A DNA stretch of 64,000 nucleotides. Source: Phaeobacter piscinae. GTDB taxonomy: Bacteria > Pseudomonadota > Alphaproteobacteria > Rhodobacterales > Rhodobacteraceae. Below, piece after piece: positions 1 to 8,785 of this stretch. Position numbers and translations under genes: made by a program. Location of the stretch: positions 3,100,001 to 3,164,000 of the forward strand of contig NZ_CP010681.1 in NCBI RefSeq assembly GCF_002407245.1, given 5' to 3'. Below the pieces are notes generated by a model that was not told where the DNA came from, searched no databases, and was given only the letters and a program-made list of their open reading frames with translations. The first letter of the stretch is position 1. Every line of letters starts with the position of its first letter.

Positions 1-522
1 TTCGTGGCCTGTCTGACCGCTGTCGGTGGGGGCACGGTGCGGGATCTCCTGCTGGATCGGCATCCGGTGTTCTGGATCGGGGATTCCACCAATATCCTGC
101 TGGCGGCCGCCGCTGCGGTGCTGGTGTTTTTTACCGCCCATCTGGTGGAGAGCCGTTTGCGCTGGGTTGTCTGGCTTGACAGTTTTGCTCTGGCAGTGGC
201 GGTGTCTGCCGGTACCGGCGCGGCCATTCTGACAGAACAGCCGCCCGTGATCGTGGTGCTGATGGGCATGGCAACCGGCACGCTGGGTGGGCTCATGCGG
301 GATGTCGTTTGCAATGAGGTGCCGCTGGTTTTGAAGCAGGGAGAGCTTTATATTTCCTGCGCGATGGCTGGCGCGATCACCGCCGTGATCAGCATCGCCT
401 TTGGCCTGCCGACCCGCTGGGCCCTGGTGGCCTGTGCCGTGGTCTGTTGGGTCCTGCGGGCGGGTTCCATCACCTTTGGTTGGCATCTGCCGGTCTATCG
501 CTCGCGCCCGCCGCGTAGCTGA
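1..522 (+). CDS. TRIC-type (UPF0126) cation channel membrane protein, 5'-truncated
   Basis: The frame is open from the first base of the window, so the true start lies upstream; about 173 residues are present. It shows the two repeated glycine-rich/RD motifs of the YadS/YicG (UPF0126) family: GGGTVRDLLL near the start of the fragment and GGLMRDVV about 90 residues later. Several hydrophobic helices lie between and after them. Bacterial members are related to trimeric intracellular cation channels and sit in the inner membrane; their physiological ion is not settled. The fragment covers most of a roughly 200-residue family member. It is convergent with the YeaQ-like gene. Family assignment is firm; function is known only at family level. 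Confidence 0.85.
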   Translation, partial: FVACLTAVGGGTVRDLLLDRHPVFWIGDSTNILLAAAAAVLVFFTAHLVESRLRWVVWLDSFALAVAVSAGTGAAILTEQPPVIVVLMGMATGTLGGLMRDVVCNEVPLVLKQGELYISCAMAGAITAVISIAFGLPTRWALVACAVVCWVLRAGSITFGWHLPVYRSRPPRS

Positions 523-539
523 TCCCGCCTCTCAGCCCC

Positions 540-776
540 TTAGCGGCGCCAATGAAACGGCACGATAATCAACGCACCGATTGAAGCAGCGATTGCGTTC
601 CATCCCGGCGCCCGAAATCCTATTCCAAACATGATAACCGCAAAATGAAACAGAAACGCGCCGCCCACACAAATGATGATGGAAGACAGATAGCCGTTCT
701 GGGTGAAGCCAGTTTTCTCCGCAAGGTAGCCAACAATCCCAGCAATCACCACGCTGCCGAAAAGAGCTAGAAACAT
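540..776 (-). CDS. Small GlsB/YeaQ/YmgE-like inner membrane protein
   Basis: A 78-residue, strongly hydrophobic protein starting MFLALFG, with two or three membrane helices and glycine-rich segments (GIVGYLAEKTGF, GAFLFHF, GFRAPGWNAIAASIGA). This matches the general pattern of the transglycosylase-associated YeaQ/YmgE family, though the match is by pattern only. The frame extends upstream into fmt, but the ATG at 776 is preferred because a GGGGGG ribosome binding site lies about 5 bases before it and it leaves fmt intact. It follows fmt on the same strand with a 13-base gap, so it may be the last gene of the def-def-def-fmt run. No enzymatic function can be inferred. Confidence 0.65.
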   Translation of the reverse strand: MFLALFGSVVIAGIVGYLAEKTGFTQNGYLSSIIICVGGAFLFHFAVIMFGIGFRAPGWNAIAASIGALIIVPFHWRR

Positions 777-789
777 CACCTGCCCCCCC

Positions 790-1695
790 TTAAAGCTGTG
801 TGCCAGCAGTGACAGGAAAGCCGCGCAAAAAGATCTCTCGCGCCTGTGCACCCTTGCCCGCGCGCTGCAACTTCAGCAGCTCAATCGCGCCCTCACCGCA
901 GGCGACCCGCAAGGTGTCATCCAGAACTTTGCCCGCCGCCCCGGCACCATCGACAACACGTGACGCCAGAAGTTTCACGCGCTGGCCGTCAATCTCGCAC
1001 CAGGCACCGGGAAATGGGGATAGCCCGCGGATCTGCTGATCAACCTCGCTCGCCGGGCGTGTCCAATCCACCCGGGCCTCCGCCTTGTCGATCTTGTGGG
1101 CGTAGGTCACACCATCGTCCGGCTGCACCTCTGGTGTTAGCCCCGGCAATTGTGTCAACGCCCGAACGATCAGGTTCGCACCCATTTCGGACAGGCGGTC
1201 ATGTAACTCAGCCGTGGTTTCCTCTGCGCCGATATCTGTCGCCTCGCGCATCAGAACTGGCCCGGTGTCCAACCCGGCCTCCATCTGCATGATACAAACC
1301 CCGGTCTGCGCATCCCCCGCCATGATCGCACGATGGATCGGCGCCGCGCCGCGCCAGCGCGGTAAAAGGCTTGCATGGATATTGAGGCACCCATGACGTG
1401 GCGCGTCCAGCACGGCCTGCGGCAGGATCAAACCATAGGCAACCACAACCGCCACATCTGCGTTCACCGCTGCAAACTCGGCCTGCTGCTGCGCCTCCTT
1501 CAGGCTGACCGGGTGACGCACCTCAAGCCCCAGCGCCTCCGCCCGGGCGTGAACCGGTGTGGGCCGATCCTTCTTGCCGCGCCCTGCCGGGCGAGGTGGC
1601 TGACAGTAAACGGCAGCAATCTCATGGCCCGCCTCAACCAGCGCATTGAGCACCGGGACAGAGAAATCTGGTGTCCCCATAAAAACAATACGCAT
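790..1695 (-). CDS. fmt: Methionyl-tRNA formyltransferase
   Basis: This 301-residue cytosolic enzyme transfers a formyl group from 10-formyl-tetrahydrofolate to Met-tRNA(fMet). The N-terminal formyltransferase domain begins [14 protein letters not shown] and carries the catalytic-loop region [20 protein letters not shown] (Asn, His and the SLLP loop are hallmarks). The C-terminal half is the tRNA-binding barrel. The frame is open for 12 more codons, but the ATG at 1695 matches the family N-terminus and has a GAGGGGG ribosome binding site about 7 bases upstream. It lies directly downstream of three deformylase-type genes on the same strand, so the enzymes that add and remove the formyl group are clustered. 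Confidence 0.97.
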   Translation of the reverse strand: MRIVFMGTPDFSVPVLNALVEAGHEIAAVYCQPPRPAGRGKKDRPTPVHARAEALGLEVRHPVSLKEAQQQAEFAAVNADVAVVVAYGLILPQAVLDAPRHGCLNIHASLLPRWRGAAPIHRAIMAGDAQTGVCIMQMEAGLDTGPVLMREATDIGAEETTAELHDRLSEMGANLIVRALTQLPGLTPEVQPDDGVTYAHKIDKAEARVDWTRPASEVDQQIRGLSPFPGAWCEIDGQRVKLLASRVVDGAGAAGKVLDDTLRVACGEGAIELLKLQRAGKGAQAREIFLRGFPVTAGTQL

Positions 1696-1770
1696 ATGTC
1701 GCCCCCTCACTCTGAATCTGAATTTGCCCACCCGAAACAGGCTCTAACTTGGGGAAACCCCGATTGATAT

Positions 1771-2268
1771 TCAGCCGCTCAGCTTCTTCGCCTTGCGGAT
1801 CAGCATATCGCGCTTCACCTTCGACAGCTTGTCGAAATACATCTTGCCGTTCAGGTGATCGATCTGGTGTTGCACGCTGGTGGCTTCAATCCCAACGAAA
1901 TCCCGCTCAACCGTGGCACCGGTTTCATCCATGTAGCGCACAGTGACCGCACGGGGGCGTTTGATCTTGGCCGCGACGCCGGGCAGGTTCGGACTGGCTT
2001 CCTCATGCTCACGCAGCGCGACCGAGGCATGCAGGATTTCAGGATTGGCCAGACGGACTGCCCGCCCGCGCTCGCTGGACCCATCCACCACCGCAAGCCG
2101 CTGCAACACACCGATCTGATTGGCGGCCAGACCGACGCCGGGCATCGCCTCCATTGTGTCGATCATGTCCTGCCAGAGGGCGAGCGTTTCATCGGTGATT
2201 TCGCTGACCTCCTCGGCGCGGCTGCGCAGATGTTTGTCAGGCCAAGGCAGGCAAGGGCGCACAGTCAT
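1771..2268 (-). CDS. Peptide deformylase-like protein with substituted catalytic residues
   Basis: A 165-residue deformylase-fold protein. Motif I is GVGLAANQ (residues 44-51). Motif II, normally EGCLS, reads EASPN (90-94), so the metal-binding Cys is Ser92. Motif III, normally QHExDHL, reads QHQIDHL (133-139), so the catalytic Glu is Gln135 while both His ligands remain. By family knowledge the Cys and Glu are needed for metal binding and catalysis, so this copy is probably inactive as a deformylase or has another role. It overlaps the preceding def gene by ATGA (2265-2268), implying translational coupling, and is followed by fmt. The frame is full length with normal codon use, so it does not look like a decaying pseudogene. 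Confidence 0.85.
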   Translation of the reverse strand: MTVRPCLPWPDKHLRSRAEEVSEITDETLALWQDMIDTMEAMPGVGLAANQIGVLQRLAVVDGSSERGRAVRLANPEILHASVALREHEEASPNLPGVAAKIKRPRAVTVRYMDETGATVERDFVGIEATSVQHQIDHLNGKMYFDKLSKVKRDMLIRKAKKLSG

Positions 2269-2774
2269 CGGGTTGTCTCCAGATAAGTTTCATAGGTGGC
2301 GACAGCAGCAGCACGCGCCGTGGGGGACACCCTGTCGAAGGTCACGCGCCCCTCAAGGTGATCATATTCATGTTGCACGCAGGCGGCGGCGAATCCCTCA
2401 AACCGGCGTTGATGGCGGACCCCTTGCAAATCAGTCCAGGCCAGATCGACCCAGGCCGGGCGCGTGACATCAAGGCTGACACCTTTGATCGACAAACAGC
2501 CCTCAGACATTGTGGCCATCTCCTCCGACAGCGCGACAATGTCCGGGTTGATGCAGACAAGCGGGTCGCGCGCACCTTCTTTCCAGGTGGTGTCCATCAC
2601 GAACAGCCGTGCCAATACGCCAACCTGTGGCGCAGCCAGCCCTCGCCCCGGTGCGGCATACATGGTATCGAGCATATCTCGGGCAAGCGTTTCGACGTCT
2701 CGCGGTGCGGCGACTGGGGCTGTCGGGGCGCTCAGCACCGGATCCGGCCAAGCCCTGATAGGGAGAACTGCCAT
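2265..2774 (-). CDS. def: Peptide deformylase (second paralog)
   Basis: A 169-residue protein if started at MAVLPIR; an upstream in-frame ATG at 2798 would add eight residues. All three deformylase motifs are present: GRGLAAPQ (43-50), EGCLSIKG (91-98, with the metal-ligand Cys) and QHEYDHL (134-140). The usual Pro after EGCLS(I/V) is Lys. It should remove the N-formyl group from nascent polypeptides in the cytosol. It lies between the canonical def (about 70 bases upstream) and the degenerate paralog, to which it is coupled by an ATGA overlap. Sequence divergence from the first copy suggests a different substrate preference, which is inference. Confidence 0.9.
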   Translation of the reverse strand: MAVLPIRAWPDPVLSAPTAPVAAPRDVETLARDMLDTMYAAPGRGLAAPQVGVLARLFVMDTTWKEGARDPLVCINPDIVALSEEMATMSEGCLSIKGVSLDVTRPAWVDLAWTDLQGVRHQRRFEGFAAACVQHEYDHLEGRVTFDRVSPTARAAAVATYETYLETTR

Positions 2775-2846
2775 TTCGTTCACCTTTCCCGAGAACACGC
2801 ACCAAATTTTGACCCACGCTCAGCCTCATAACGGGCCACTGCGCTG

Positions 2847-3365
2847 TCAGCCGCGGCCACGCTCACGTTTCAGTTTCTGCATCTTCCGGGTGATCATCTG
2901 CCGCTTCAGCGGTTTCAGGTAGTCAATGAACAGCTTGCCATTCAGATGGTCGATCTCATGCTGAACGCAGGTGGCCCAAAGCCCGTCGAATGTCTCCCGC
3001 TGAGCATTGCCATCGCGATCCATCCATTCGACCTCAACCACCTTGGGGCGGGTCACCTCGGCATATTGGTCGGGAATCGACAGGCACCCTTCCTCGTAGA
3101 CGTTCGCCTCGTCCGAGGATGCCACGACTTCGGGGTTGAACATGACCAGCGGGCGCGCCGGACCGTCCTCTTCCTTGACGCAATCGAGCACGATCAGCCG
3201 ATCCAGCACCCCGATCTGCGGCGCAGCAAGCCCAATACCCGGCGCAGCGTACATGGTTTCCAACATGTCATCGGCCAGCCTACGCAACGCATCGGACATA
3301 TCCGGTACGGCTGCACAAACCTTCTTGAGGCGGGGATCAGGGTGGATCAGGATCGGACGTTTCAT
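2847..3365 (-). CDS. def: Peptide deformylase (canonical copy)
   Basis: A 172-residue cytosolic metallo-hydrolase that removes the formyl group from N-terminal formyl-methionine. The protein begins MKRPILIHPDPRLKKVC, typical for this family. It has GIGLAAPQ (43-50), EGCLSIPDQ (92-100, metal ligand Cys94) and QHEIDHL (135-141) with both His ligands and the catalytic Glu, and ends in a basic tail. It is the first gene of the def-def-def-fmt run on the minus strand; the 97-base gap to the divergent patB gene probably holds its promoter. All expected catalytic residues are present, so this is the best candidate for the essential housekeeping enzyme. Confidence 0.97.
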   Translation of the reverse strand: MKRPILIHPDPRLKKVCAAVPDMSDALRRLADDMLETMYAAPGIGLAAPQIGVLDRLIVLDCVKEEDGPARPLVMFNPEVVASSDEANVYEEGCLSIPDQYAEVTRPKVVEVEWMDRDGNAQRETFDGLWATCVQHEIDHLNGKLFIDYLKPLKRQMITRKMQKLKRERGRG

Positions 3366-3462
3366 GCCGCTGATTTAGGCCATTGACGCCCGCCCTGCAA
3401 CGCCCCCCTTGCGCGTGGCTGGATTGCCGTTAGCTTCGCCCGGGAACAACGGGAGTTCAGAC

Positions 3463-4635
3463 ATGGATTTTGACAAGATCATTGACCGCCGGAACACACA
3501 TTGCATCAAGTGGGACATGATGGAGGATCTCTACAATGTCCCGCGCGACGAGGGCCTGTCGATGTGGGTTGCGGATATGGATTTCGCAGTTCCATCGGTG
3601 GTGACCGACAAGATGCGCGAGATGGCAGACCACGGCGTCTATGGATACGTAAATTGCGACCGCCCCTACAAATCCGCGATCTGCTGGTGGATGCAGAACC
3701 GCCACGGATGGTCGGTCGATCCGGAGGCGATTTTCACCACCACAGGCTTGGTGAACGGCGTCGGCATGTGCTTGGACACCTACACACAACCGGGCGACGG
3801 GATCGTTCTCTTCACGCCAGTCTATCACGCTTTTGCCAAGGTCATCCGCAACGCCGGGCGCGACGTGGTGGAATGTGAACTCGCCGTCAATGATGGACGG
3901 TATGAGATGGATTTCGCGGCTTATGACGCACAGATGACCGGCACCGAGAAAATGGTCATCCTCTGCTCGCCGCATAATCCGGTTGGCCGTGTCTGGACCG
4001 AGGAAGAGCTGCGCGGCGTTGCGGATTTTGCCAAGCGGCACGATCTGATCCTGCTGTCGGACGAAATTCATCACGATCTGGTCTTCGACGGTGCCACACA
4101 TATCCCGATGCAGAACGCAGCGCCGGACATCACTGACCGCCTGCTCATGCTGACCGCGCCGTCCAAAACCTTCAACTTTGCTGGCATGCACACCGGTCAG
4201 GTCATCATTCCGGATCCCGATCTGCGTGCGCAATTCTCTCGCCGGATGCTGGCGCTGGCCCTCTCGCCGAATTCCCCTGGCCAATGGGCAACGGCAGCAG
4301 CCTATTCTCCCGAAGGCGCCGCCTGGGTGGATGAGTTGGTGCCCTACCTTGATGGCAATCGCCAGCTCTTCGATGCTGCTGTGAATGAGATCCCGGGTCT
4401 ACGCTCCACCCGTCTGGAGGCGACCTATCTCGCTTGGGTCGATTTCTCTGGCACCGGCATGAGCCGCGAGGAATTTACGGCGCGGGTAGAACAGAGCGCC
4501 AAGATTGCCGCCAATCACGGTCCAAGTTTTGGCACTGGTGGCGACACATTCCTGCGCTTCAACCTCGGCACGCAACGCGCGCGGGTGGAAGAGGCTTGCG
4601 AACGGCTGCGCGACGCGTTCTCCGACCTGCAATAG
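3463..4635 (+). CDS. patB: PatB/MalY-type aminotransferase class I/II C-S lyase (cystathionine beta-lyase-like)
   Basis: A 390-residue pyridoxal-phosphate enzyme of fold type I. The start MDFDKIIDRRNTHCIKWD is characteristic of the MalY/PatB group, followed by MWVADMDF (34-41), HNPVGR (171-176), SDEIHHDL (199-206) and the cofactor lysine in SKTFNFAG (Lys235). Members cleave C-S bonds of cystathionine or cysteine conjugates, giving pyruvate, ammonia and a thiol. The ATG at 3463 is chosen over an upstream in-frame codon because a GGGAG ribosome binding site lies 7 bases before it and it matches the family N-terminus. It is monocistronic: divergent from def and followed by a strong terminator. 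The exact substrate cannot be told from sequence. Confidence 0.9.
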   Translation: MDFDKIIDRRNTHCIKWDMMEDLYNVPRDEGLSMWVADMDFAVPSVVTDKMREMADHGVYGYVNCDRPYKSAICWWMQNRHGWSVDPEAIFTTTGLVNGVGMCLDTYTQPGDGIVLFTPVYHAFAKVIRNAGRDVVECELAVNDGRYEMDFAAYDAQMTGTEKMVILCSPHNPVGRVWTEEELRGVADFAKRHDLILLSDEIHHDLVFDGATHIPMQNAAPDITDRLLMLTAPSKTFNFAGMHTGQVIIPDPDLRAQFSRRMLALALSPNSPGQWATAAAYSPEGAAWVDELVPYLDGNRQLFDAAVNEIPGLRSTRLEATYLAWVDFSGTGMSREEFTARVEQSAKIAANHGPSFGTGGDTFLRFNLGTQRARVEEACERLRDAFSDLQ

Positions 4636-4702
4636 CAGCGTTGCGGTTGGCAAAGGCCCGGCCCACGTCAGACCAAAACGCCGAGTAGAAACGCAAAGTA
4701 GA

Positions 4703-4732
4703 AAAGGGGATCACGTAGTCGTGGTCCCCTTT
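4703..4732. terminator. Bidirectional hairpin terminator between convergent genes
   Basis: A 13-bp stem with one G-T pair and a TAGT loop: AAAGGGGATCACG pairs with CGTGGTCCCCTTT. It lies between the 3' end of patB (plus) and the 3' end of the minus-strand gene at 4790. The A and T runs are built into the stem, so it can act on both strands. Confidence 0.8.
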
Positions 4733-4789
4733 CGAATTGATTCACTGGTTTATTTAGTTTGTCAGGTCAGCGCCAAGGCCCAGCCATGC

Positions 4790-5152
4790 TTACAGCCGCA
4801 TATCGTCCTGTGCGATCAGTGCAACAGGCGCATCTGGTGCGCGGTAGAAATCCAGTGGGGCCTGATCCGCCGCCGGCGTCGCACGCTTGAACTCATAGCG
4901 CATTTCACCCGCTTCTTCATCCGAAGCCACGATCAGACACTGCGAAAGATGGCGGGTTCCATCGTAGAGGTCGATCAGCCCGCGCAGCTGCGGGGCATCT
5001 GCCGCCTCTACCGAAAATCCATCTTTCCACATGCGCAGCACGGGAAAGACATGATCACCGGCAGCCACCCGCAGGCGGCTCTTGTTTTTCATACCATCCA
5101 GCCGCGCGGCATCCAGCGCGTCCTGTACCGATTGGGGAACAAATGTCGTCAT
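4790..5152 (-). CDS. Conserved hypothetical protein, 120 residues
   Basis: I do not recognise a named family. The protein starting MTTFVPQSVQDALDAARLDG is soluble, with no signal peptide or membrane segment. It has a predicted mixed alpha/beta order: an N-terminal helix, a basic patch (MKNKSRLRV), then hydrophobic strands ending ...ALIAQDDMRL. The segment GTRHLSQCLIVASDEEAGEMRYEFKR reads like a small beta-rich domain. The frame is open for 86 further codons upstream, but the ATG at 5152 is preferred because the upstream translation is low-complexity and unlike a protein N-terminus. It is a single gene, convergent with patB. No function is proposed. Confidence 0.6.
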   Translation of the reverse strand: MTTFVPQSVQDALDAARLDGMKNKSRLRVAAGDHVFPVLRMWKDGFSVEAADAPQLRGLIDLYDGTRHLSQCLIVASDEEAGEMRYEFKRATPAADQAPLDFYRAPDAPVALIAQDDMRL

Positions 5153-5478
5153 GGCCGTGACCTCTCGATCTGATACCACTCCGACATCGGCCGCCGCGCG
5201 ACTGACTGCCAGAGCAGGTGGGCATTTTGCCCTGTTCCTTACAAGTGTGAACGCACAAAGGATAAAATCAAGTGAACTTTTTGAGTCATTTCCACGCGTT
5301 GGCCGCAGCACCACTTTAGATACACCTGAGTAAACCGCCGATATTTCCCCGTCGCGTCGCAGGCCCGCCACCTGTGCGTTGGCGCAGGGAAGCTGCGCGC
5401 CGACGGCCATGGGCGCAGGCGTCTACGCCGCCTAGGTTACAGCGAACAGTATGTATTCACAGCGCATAGGAGTTTTCG
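5153..5478. other. Divergent intergenic region (326 bp)
   Basis: This gap separates the minus-strand hypothetical gene from the plus-strand glutathionyl-hydroquinone reductase and must hold promoters for both. I see an AT-richer stretch around 5255-5295 and the TAGGAG ribosome binding site (5468-5473) for the downstream gene. I see no RNA gene, repeat or clear operator. Confidence 0.4.
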
Positions 5479-6453
5479 ATGGGCCTCTTGATTGATGGCG
5501 TCTGGCACGACCAATGGTACGACACTGCGTCATCCGGTGGTGCGTTCAAACGCTCGCAGGCGCAGTTTCGGAACTGGGTCACCAAAGATGGACAGGCAGG
5601 ACCATCCGGCAAAGGTGGCTTTGCCGCCGAAAGCGGACGCTACCATCTCTATGTTTCGCTGGCCTGCCCTTGGGCGCATCGCACACTCATCTTCCGTCAG
5701 CTAAAAGCGCTGACCGATCACATCACCGTTTCCGTTGTGCACCCGGATATGTTGGACAAGGGCTGGAGCTTTGAAAAGGACCACCATGGCGCCACAGGGG
5801 ACCACCTGTTCGGATATGACCATGTGCACCAGATATACACCCGTGCCGATCCCCAGTACTCAGGACGGGTCACGGTTCCAATTCTTTGGGATAAAAAGGA
5901 AAATACTATCGTCTCAAACGAAAGCGCCGACATCATTCGCATGTTCAACAGCGCCTTTGACGAGATCACCGGCAACCACGACGACTATTGGCCGGAGGAA
6001 CTGCGAGAACCGATTGAGGCCGTGAACAGCCGGGTCTATTCCACCTTGAACAATGGTGTCTACAAATGCGGTTTTGCCACCACACAGGAAGCGTATGATG
6101 CCGCGATCGACCCTTTGTTTGACACATTGGACTGGCTGGAAGATATCCTGTCAGAGCACCGCTTCCTTCTGGGTGACAGGCTGACTGAGGCGGACTGGCG
6201 GTTGTTTACCACATTGGTCCGCTTCGATCCTGTCTACCATCTGCATTTTAAGTGTAACCGTCGACGTTTGATCGATTATCCACATCTCTGGGCCTACACG
6301 CGTGCGCTTTATCAATGGCCGGGAGTGTCAGACACCGTCGGGAGGGAACATATCGTGCGCCACTATCACTACAGTCACGACACCATCAATCCTCATCGGA
6401 TCATACCAACCAATCCGCGTATCGACTGGATGGCCCCACACCATCGTGACTGA
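5479..6453 (+). CDS. yqjG: Glutathionyl-hydroquinone reductase (Xi-class glutathione S-transferase, YqjG/ECM4 family)
   Basis: A 324-residue cytosolic enzyme with an N-terminal thioredoxin-like domain containing the Xi-class active-site motif CPWAHR (Cys63). The C-terminal helical GST domain includes FLLGDRLTEADWRLFTTLVRFD. Length and motifs match the YqjG/ECM4 family, which reduces glutathionyl-(hydro)quinones to hydroquinones with release of glutathione. The ATG at 5479 follows a TAGGAG ribosome binding site. It may have a link to quinone chemistry from aromatic catabolism elsewhere in this window, but there is no operon connection. A strong palindrome lies about 80 bases after its stop. 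Confidence 0.93.
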   Translation: MGLLIDGVWHDQWYDTASSGGAFKRSQAQFRNWVTKDGQAGPSGKGGFAAESGRYHLYVSLACPWAHRTLIFRQLKALTDHITVSVVHPDMLDKGWSFEKDHHGATGDHLFGYDHVHQIYTRADPQYSGRVTVPILWDKKENTIVSNESADIIRMFNSAFDEITGNHDDYWPEELREPIEAVNSRVYSTLNNGVYKCGFATTQEAYDAAIDPLFDTLDWLEDILSEHRFLLGDRLTEADWRLFTTLVRFDPVYHLHFKCNRRRLIDYPHLWAYTRALYQWPGVSDTVGREHIVRHYHYSHDTINPHRIIPTNPRIDWMAPHHRD

Positions 6454-6875
6454 AATTCGGTTGCCACCTCCAAAGAAAGTGACCGGTTGGCCATCAGGTC
6501 GTTCACGCATTCGAGGTACGCCATATCCGCAGCGACAATCCGTCGCGTCCGACGCGATTGTCGCCTGACGCGCTGTAAGTGTTGGCCTGAAGCCCCCTTG
6601 CGACCAACTCTGATAGGGAAAGCACAGGCGCTCGAATCAATAAAACTTCAGCAATTGCTCTATTCCTGAACCACATCAACTTGGGCAGAACACCCAATAC
6701 TGACTTCCTCGAATTGCATCCATAAGATGTTTCTTCAACATGAGGCTCGCGGGAATTAGCGAGTTGTTGATCACGAGGAGCTATGGTTGCTTTCTCGTGA
6801 CTGCTGTTCCATACGGCAGTACTGGGTCAGCATATGGCGTGGCCCTCGGTTCTAGTTCATTGTTTAAGGCCCAAG
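6454..6875. other. Intergenic region (422 bp) between yqjG and cobC
   Basis: Apart from the hairpin at 6532-6564 I see no gene. Short open frames here lack ribosome binding sites and protein-like composition. No cobalamin riboswitch B12-box was found ahead of cobC. Base composition is more AT-rich (6600-6850) than the flanking genes, consistent with a promoter region for the cobC-cbiB unit. Confidence 0.4.
6532..6564. repeat. Strong near-perfect palindrome (9 + 5 bp stem)
   Basis: GCGACAATC (6532-6540) pairs perfectly with GATTGTCGC (6556-6564). An inner stem CGTCG/CGACG closes a four-base loop, with one bulged C. There is no following T run, so it is a poor intrinsic terminator. It may be a stabilising 3' hairpin of yqjG or a dispersed palindromic element. 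Confidence 0.6.
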
Positions 6876-7838
6876 ATGACTGGCATGCTGGATCTGACAG
6901 AGGTCCCCCAGCGGGACCACGGCGGCAACCTCAGCGCCGCAATTTCCGAATATGGTGGTGTAGCCAGCGACTGGATCGATATCTCGACCGGGATCAATCC
7001 CGTGCCCTACCCGGTGGCTGATCTGACCGTCGCAGACTGGGGTGCTCTGCCCGATCAAGCCGCGCTGAACGGATTGATCACTGCTGCGCGCAGTTTCTGG
7101 CAAGTACCAAAAGAAGCGGCAATTCTGGCAGCGCCAGGGGCTTCGGCACTGATCGCGGCAATTCCGGCCTTGGCAGATCCGCGCTGGGTACAAATAACGC
7201 CACCGACCTACAACGAACACGCCGCCGCGTTCACTGCTCGCGGGTGGCAGACGGTCACTTCCGGCCCGGCAGAGGCCTGCGTGCTGGTTCACCCAAACAA
7301 CCCAGATGGCCGCCGCTGGGACGCCGGAGATGTGCAGGCCCCTCTGGTCGTGATCGATGAGAGCTTCTGTGACGTCTGCCCTGCAGAGAGTCTGATGCAC
7401 CTGGCCGAGCGCCCCGGCGTTGTCATCCTCAAAAGTTTTGGCAAGTTCTGGGGCCTCGCAGGGCTGAGGCTGGGATTTGCCATCGGCGATCCCTGCCTGA
7501 TAGGCGATCTTGCCGCATGGCAGGGGCCATGGGCTGTCTCCGGTCCGGCCCTGCGTATCGGCGCGCAAGCGCTACAGGATGTGGACTGGGCAAACACCAC
7601 GCGGGCGCGGTTGCAGCAGGATGCAAAACGGCTGGACAAGATGGTGACCGAAAAGGGAGCGAAACTGGTCGGCGGCACCGATCTATTCCGCCTGTATGAA
7701 GTGGACGATGCCGCTGCATGGCAGGCCCGGCTCGCCGGCGCTCAAATTTGGACTCGTATTTTCCCATACTCTAAAACCTATCTGCGGCTTGGTCTGCCGA
7801 CGGGTGAAGGTTGGGCACGGCTTGAGGCCGCTCTGTGA
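6876..7838 (+). CDS. cobC: Threonine-phosphate decarboxylase / CobC-type PLP enzyme of cobalamin synthesis
   Basis: About 320 residues of a fold-type I aminotransferase-like enzyme. Its N-terminus [29 protein letters not shown] is diagnostic of the CobC/CobD group, which makes the aminopropanol phosphate used in the nucleotide loop of B12. Further motifs are [21 protein letters not shown] and the cofactor-lysine segment [18 protein letters not shown]. The ATG at 6876 has an AAGG ribosome binding site about 6 bases upstream; ATG 6885 is possible. It overlaps cbiB through GTGA (7835-7838), so the two are translationally coupled and form a two-gene B12 unit. Confidence 0.92.
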   Translation: MTGMLDLTEVPQRDHGGNLSAAISEYGGVASDWIDISTGINPVPYPVADLTVADWGALPDQAALNGLITAARSFWQVPKEAAILAAPGASALIAAIPALADPRWVQITPPTYNEHAAAFTARGWQTVTSGPAEACVLVHPNNPDGRRWDAGDVQAPLVVIDESFCDVCPAESLMHLAERPGVVILKSFGKFWGLAGLRLGFAIGDPCLIGDLAAWQGPWAVSGPALRIGAQALQDVDWANTTRARLQQDAKRLDKMVTEKGAKLVGGTDLFRLYEVDDAAAWQARLAGAQIWTRIFPYSKTYLRLGLPTGEGWARLEAAL

Positions 7839-8746
7839 CCACTGCCGCCCTGTTGATCCCGGCGCTGCTGCTGGATGCCATTTTTGGGGAGCCGCGCTGG
7901 CTCTGGTCACGGTTGCCCCATCCCGCAGTTCTGATGGGGCGTGCCGTGTCCCTCGTTGATCAGACGCTGAACACCGCAAAGCACCGCAAAGCGCGTGGCG
8001 TTCTGGCTATAACGCTTCTTGTAGTATCAGCGGGCTGGCTTGGCTGGCTGCTGACTCTGTTCGGCCCCTTGGTTCAAATCTTGGTCGCGGCCATTTTGCT
8101 GGCGCAGCGGTCGCTCTGCGATCACATAGAGGCCGTGGCCGATGGTCTGCGTCTTGATTTGACAAAAGGCCGCAAGGCGGTTGCGTTGATTGTCAGCCGA
8201 GACACCTCTGGTATGACCACGCCGCAGGTCGCACGTTCTGCCATCGAAAGCGGGGCAGAGAACTTTTCCGATGGCGTAGTCGCCCCTGCGTTCTGGTTTC
8301 TGATCGGCGGCCTCCCGGGCCTGATGATCTATAAGATCACCAATACAGCAGACAGCATGATCGGTTACAGAACGCCGCGTCACAGAGAATTTGGCTGGGC
8401 GGCTGCCAGGTTGGATGACCTGCTGAACCTAATCCCGGCGCGCCTATCCGCATTGATGATTGCCACCGTTGGCTTGGTCTTGCGTAGCTGGCCTGACATT
8501 ACCCAGGATGCCCGCCGCCACCGCTCCCCGAATGCTGGCTGGCCCGAGGCCGCAATGGCGCGCGCGATGCGGATCGCGCTCGCCGGTCCGCGATCCTACG
8601 ATGGGAAACTGCAGGACTTCGCCTGGGTCAACGCCAGTGGCTCCAAAAGCGCCAGCGCCCACAGCATCATGCGCTGCATACATCTTCTATGGGCTTCTTG
8701 GGCCTTCGGGCTTGCGCTAACGGTTGCCATTGCCGCGCTGTTGTAG
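7835..8746 (+). CDS. cbiB: Adenosylcobinamide-phosphate synthase (CbiB/CobD), inner membrane
   Basis: A 303-residue integral membrane protein with GTG start overlapping the cobC stop. Recognisable features are [26 protein letters not shown] at the N-terminus, [20 protein letters not shown] near the middle, [12 protein letters not shown], and the conserved [32 protein letters not shown] region. The family joins the aminopropanol (phosphate) arm to adenosylcobyric acid. It directly follows the gene for the enzyme that makes that arm. Together with bluB at 30.3 kb this indicates de novo or salvage B12 nucleotide-loop assembly. Confidence 0.95.
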   Translation: MTTAALLIPALLLDAIFGEPRWLWSRLPHPAVLMGRAVSLVDQTLNTAKHRKARGVLAITLLVVSAGWLGWLLTLFGPLVQILVAAILLAQRSLCDHIEAVADGLRLDLTKGRKAVALIVSRDTSGMTTPQVARSAIESGAENFSDGVVAPAFWFLIGGLPGLMIYKITNTADSMIGYRTPRHREFGWAAARLDDLLNLIPARLSALMIATVGLVLRSWPDITQDARRHRSPNAGWPEAAMARAMRIALAGPRSYDGKLQDFAWVNASGSKSASAHSIMRCIHLLWASWAFGLALTVAIAALL

Positions 8747-8785
8747 CTAACAAGGGGCAGCACTCTCAAAAAGGACACGCTACCT

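Noticed and set aside
6454..6875. Cobalamin riboswitch ahead of cobC-cbiB
   Set aside because: No B12-box or the conserved core segments found; only an unrelated palindrome.
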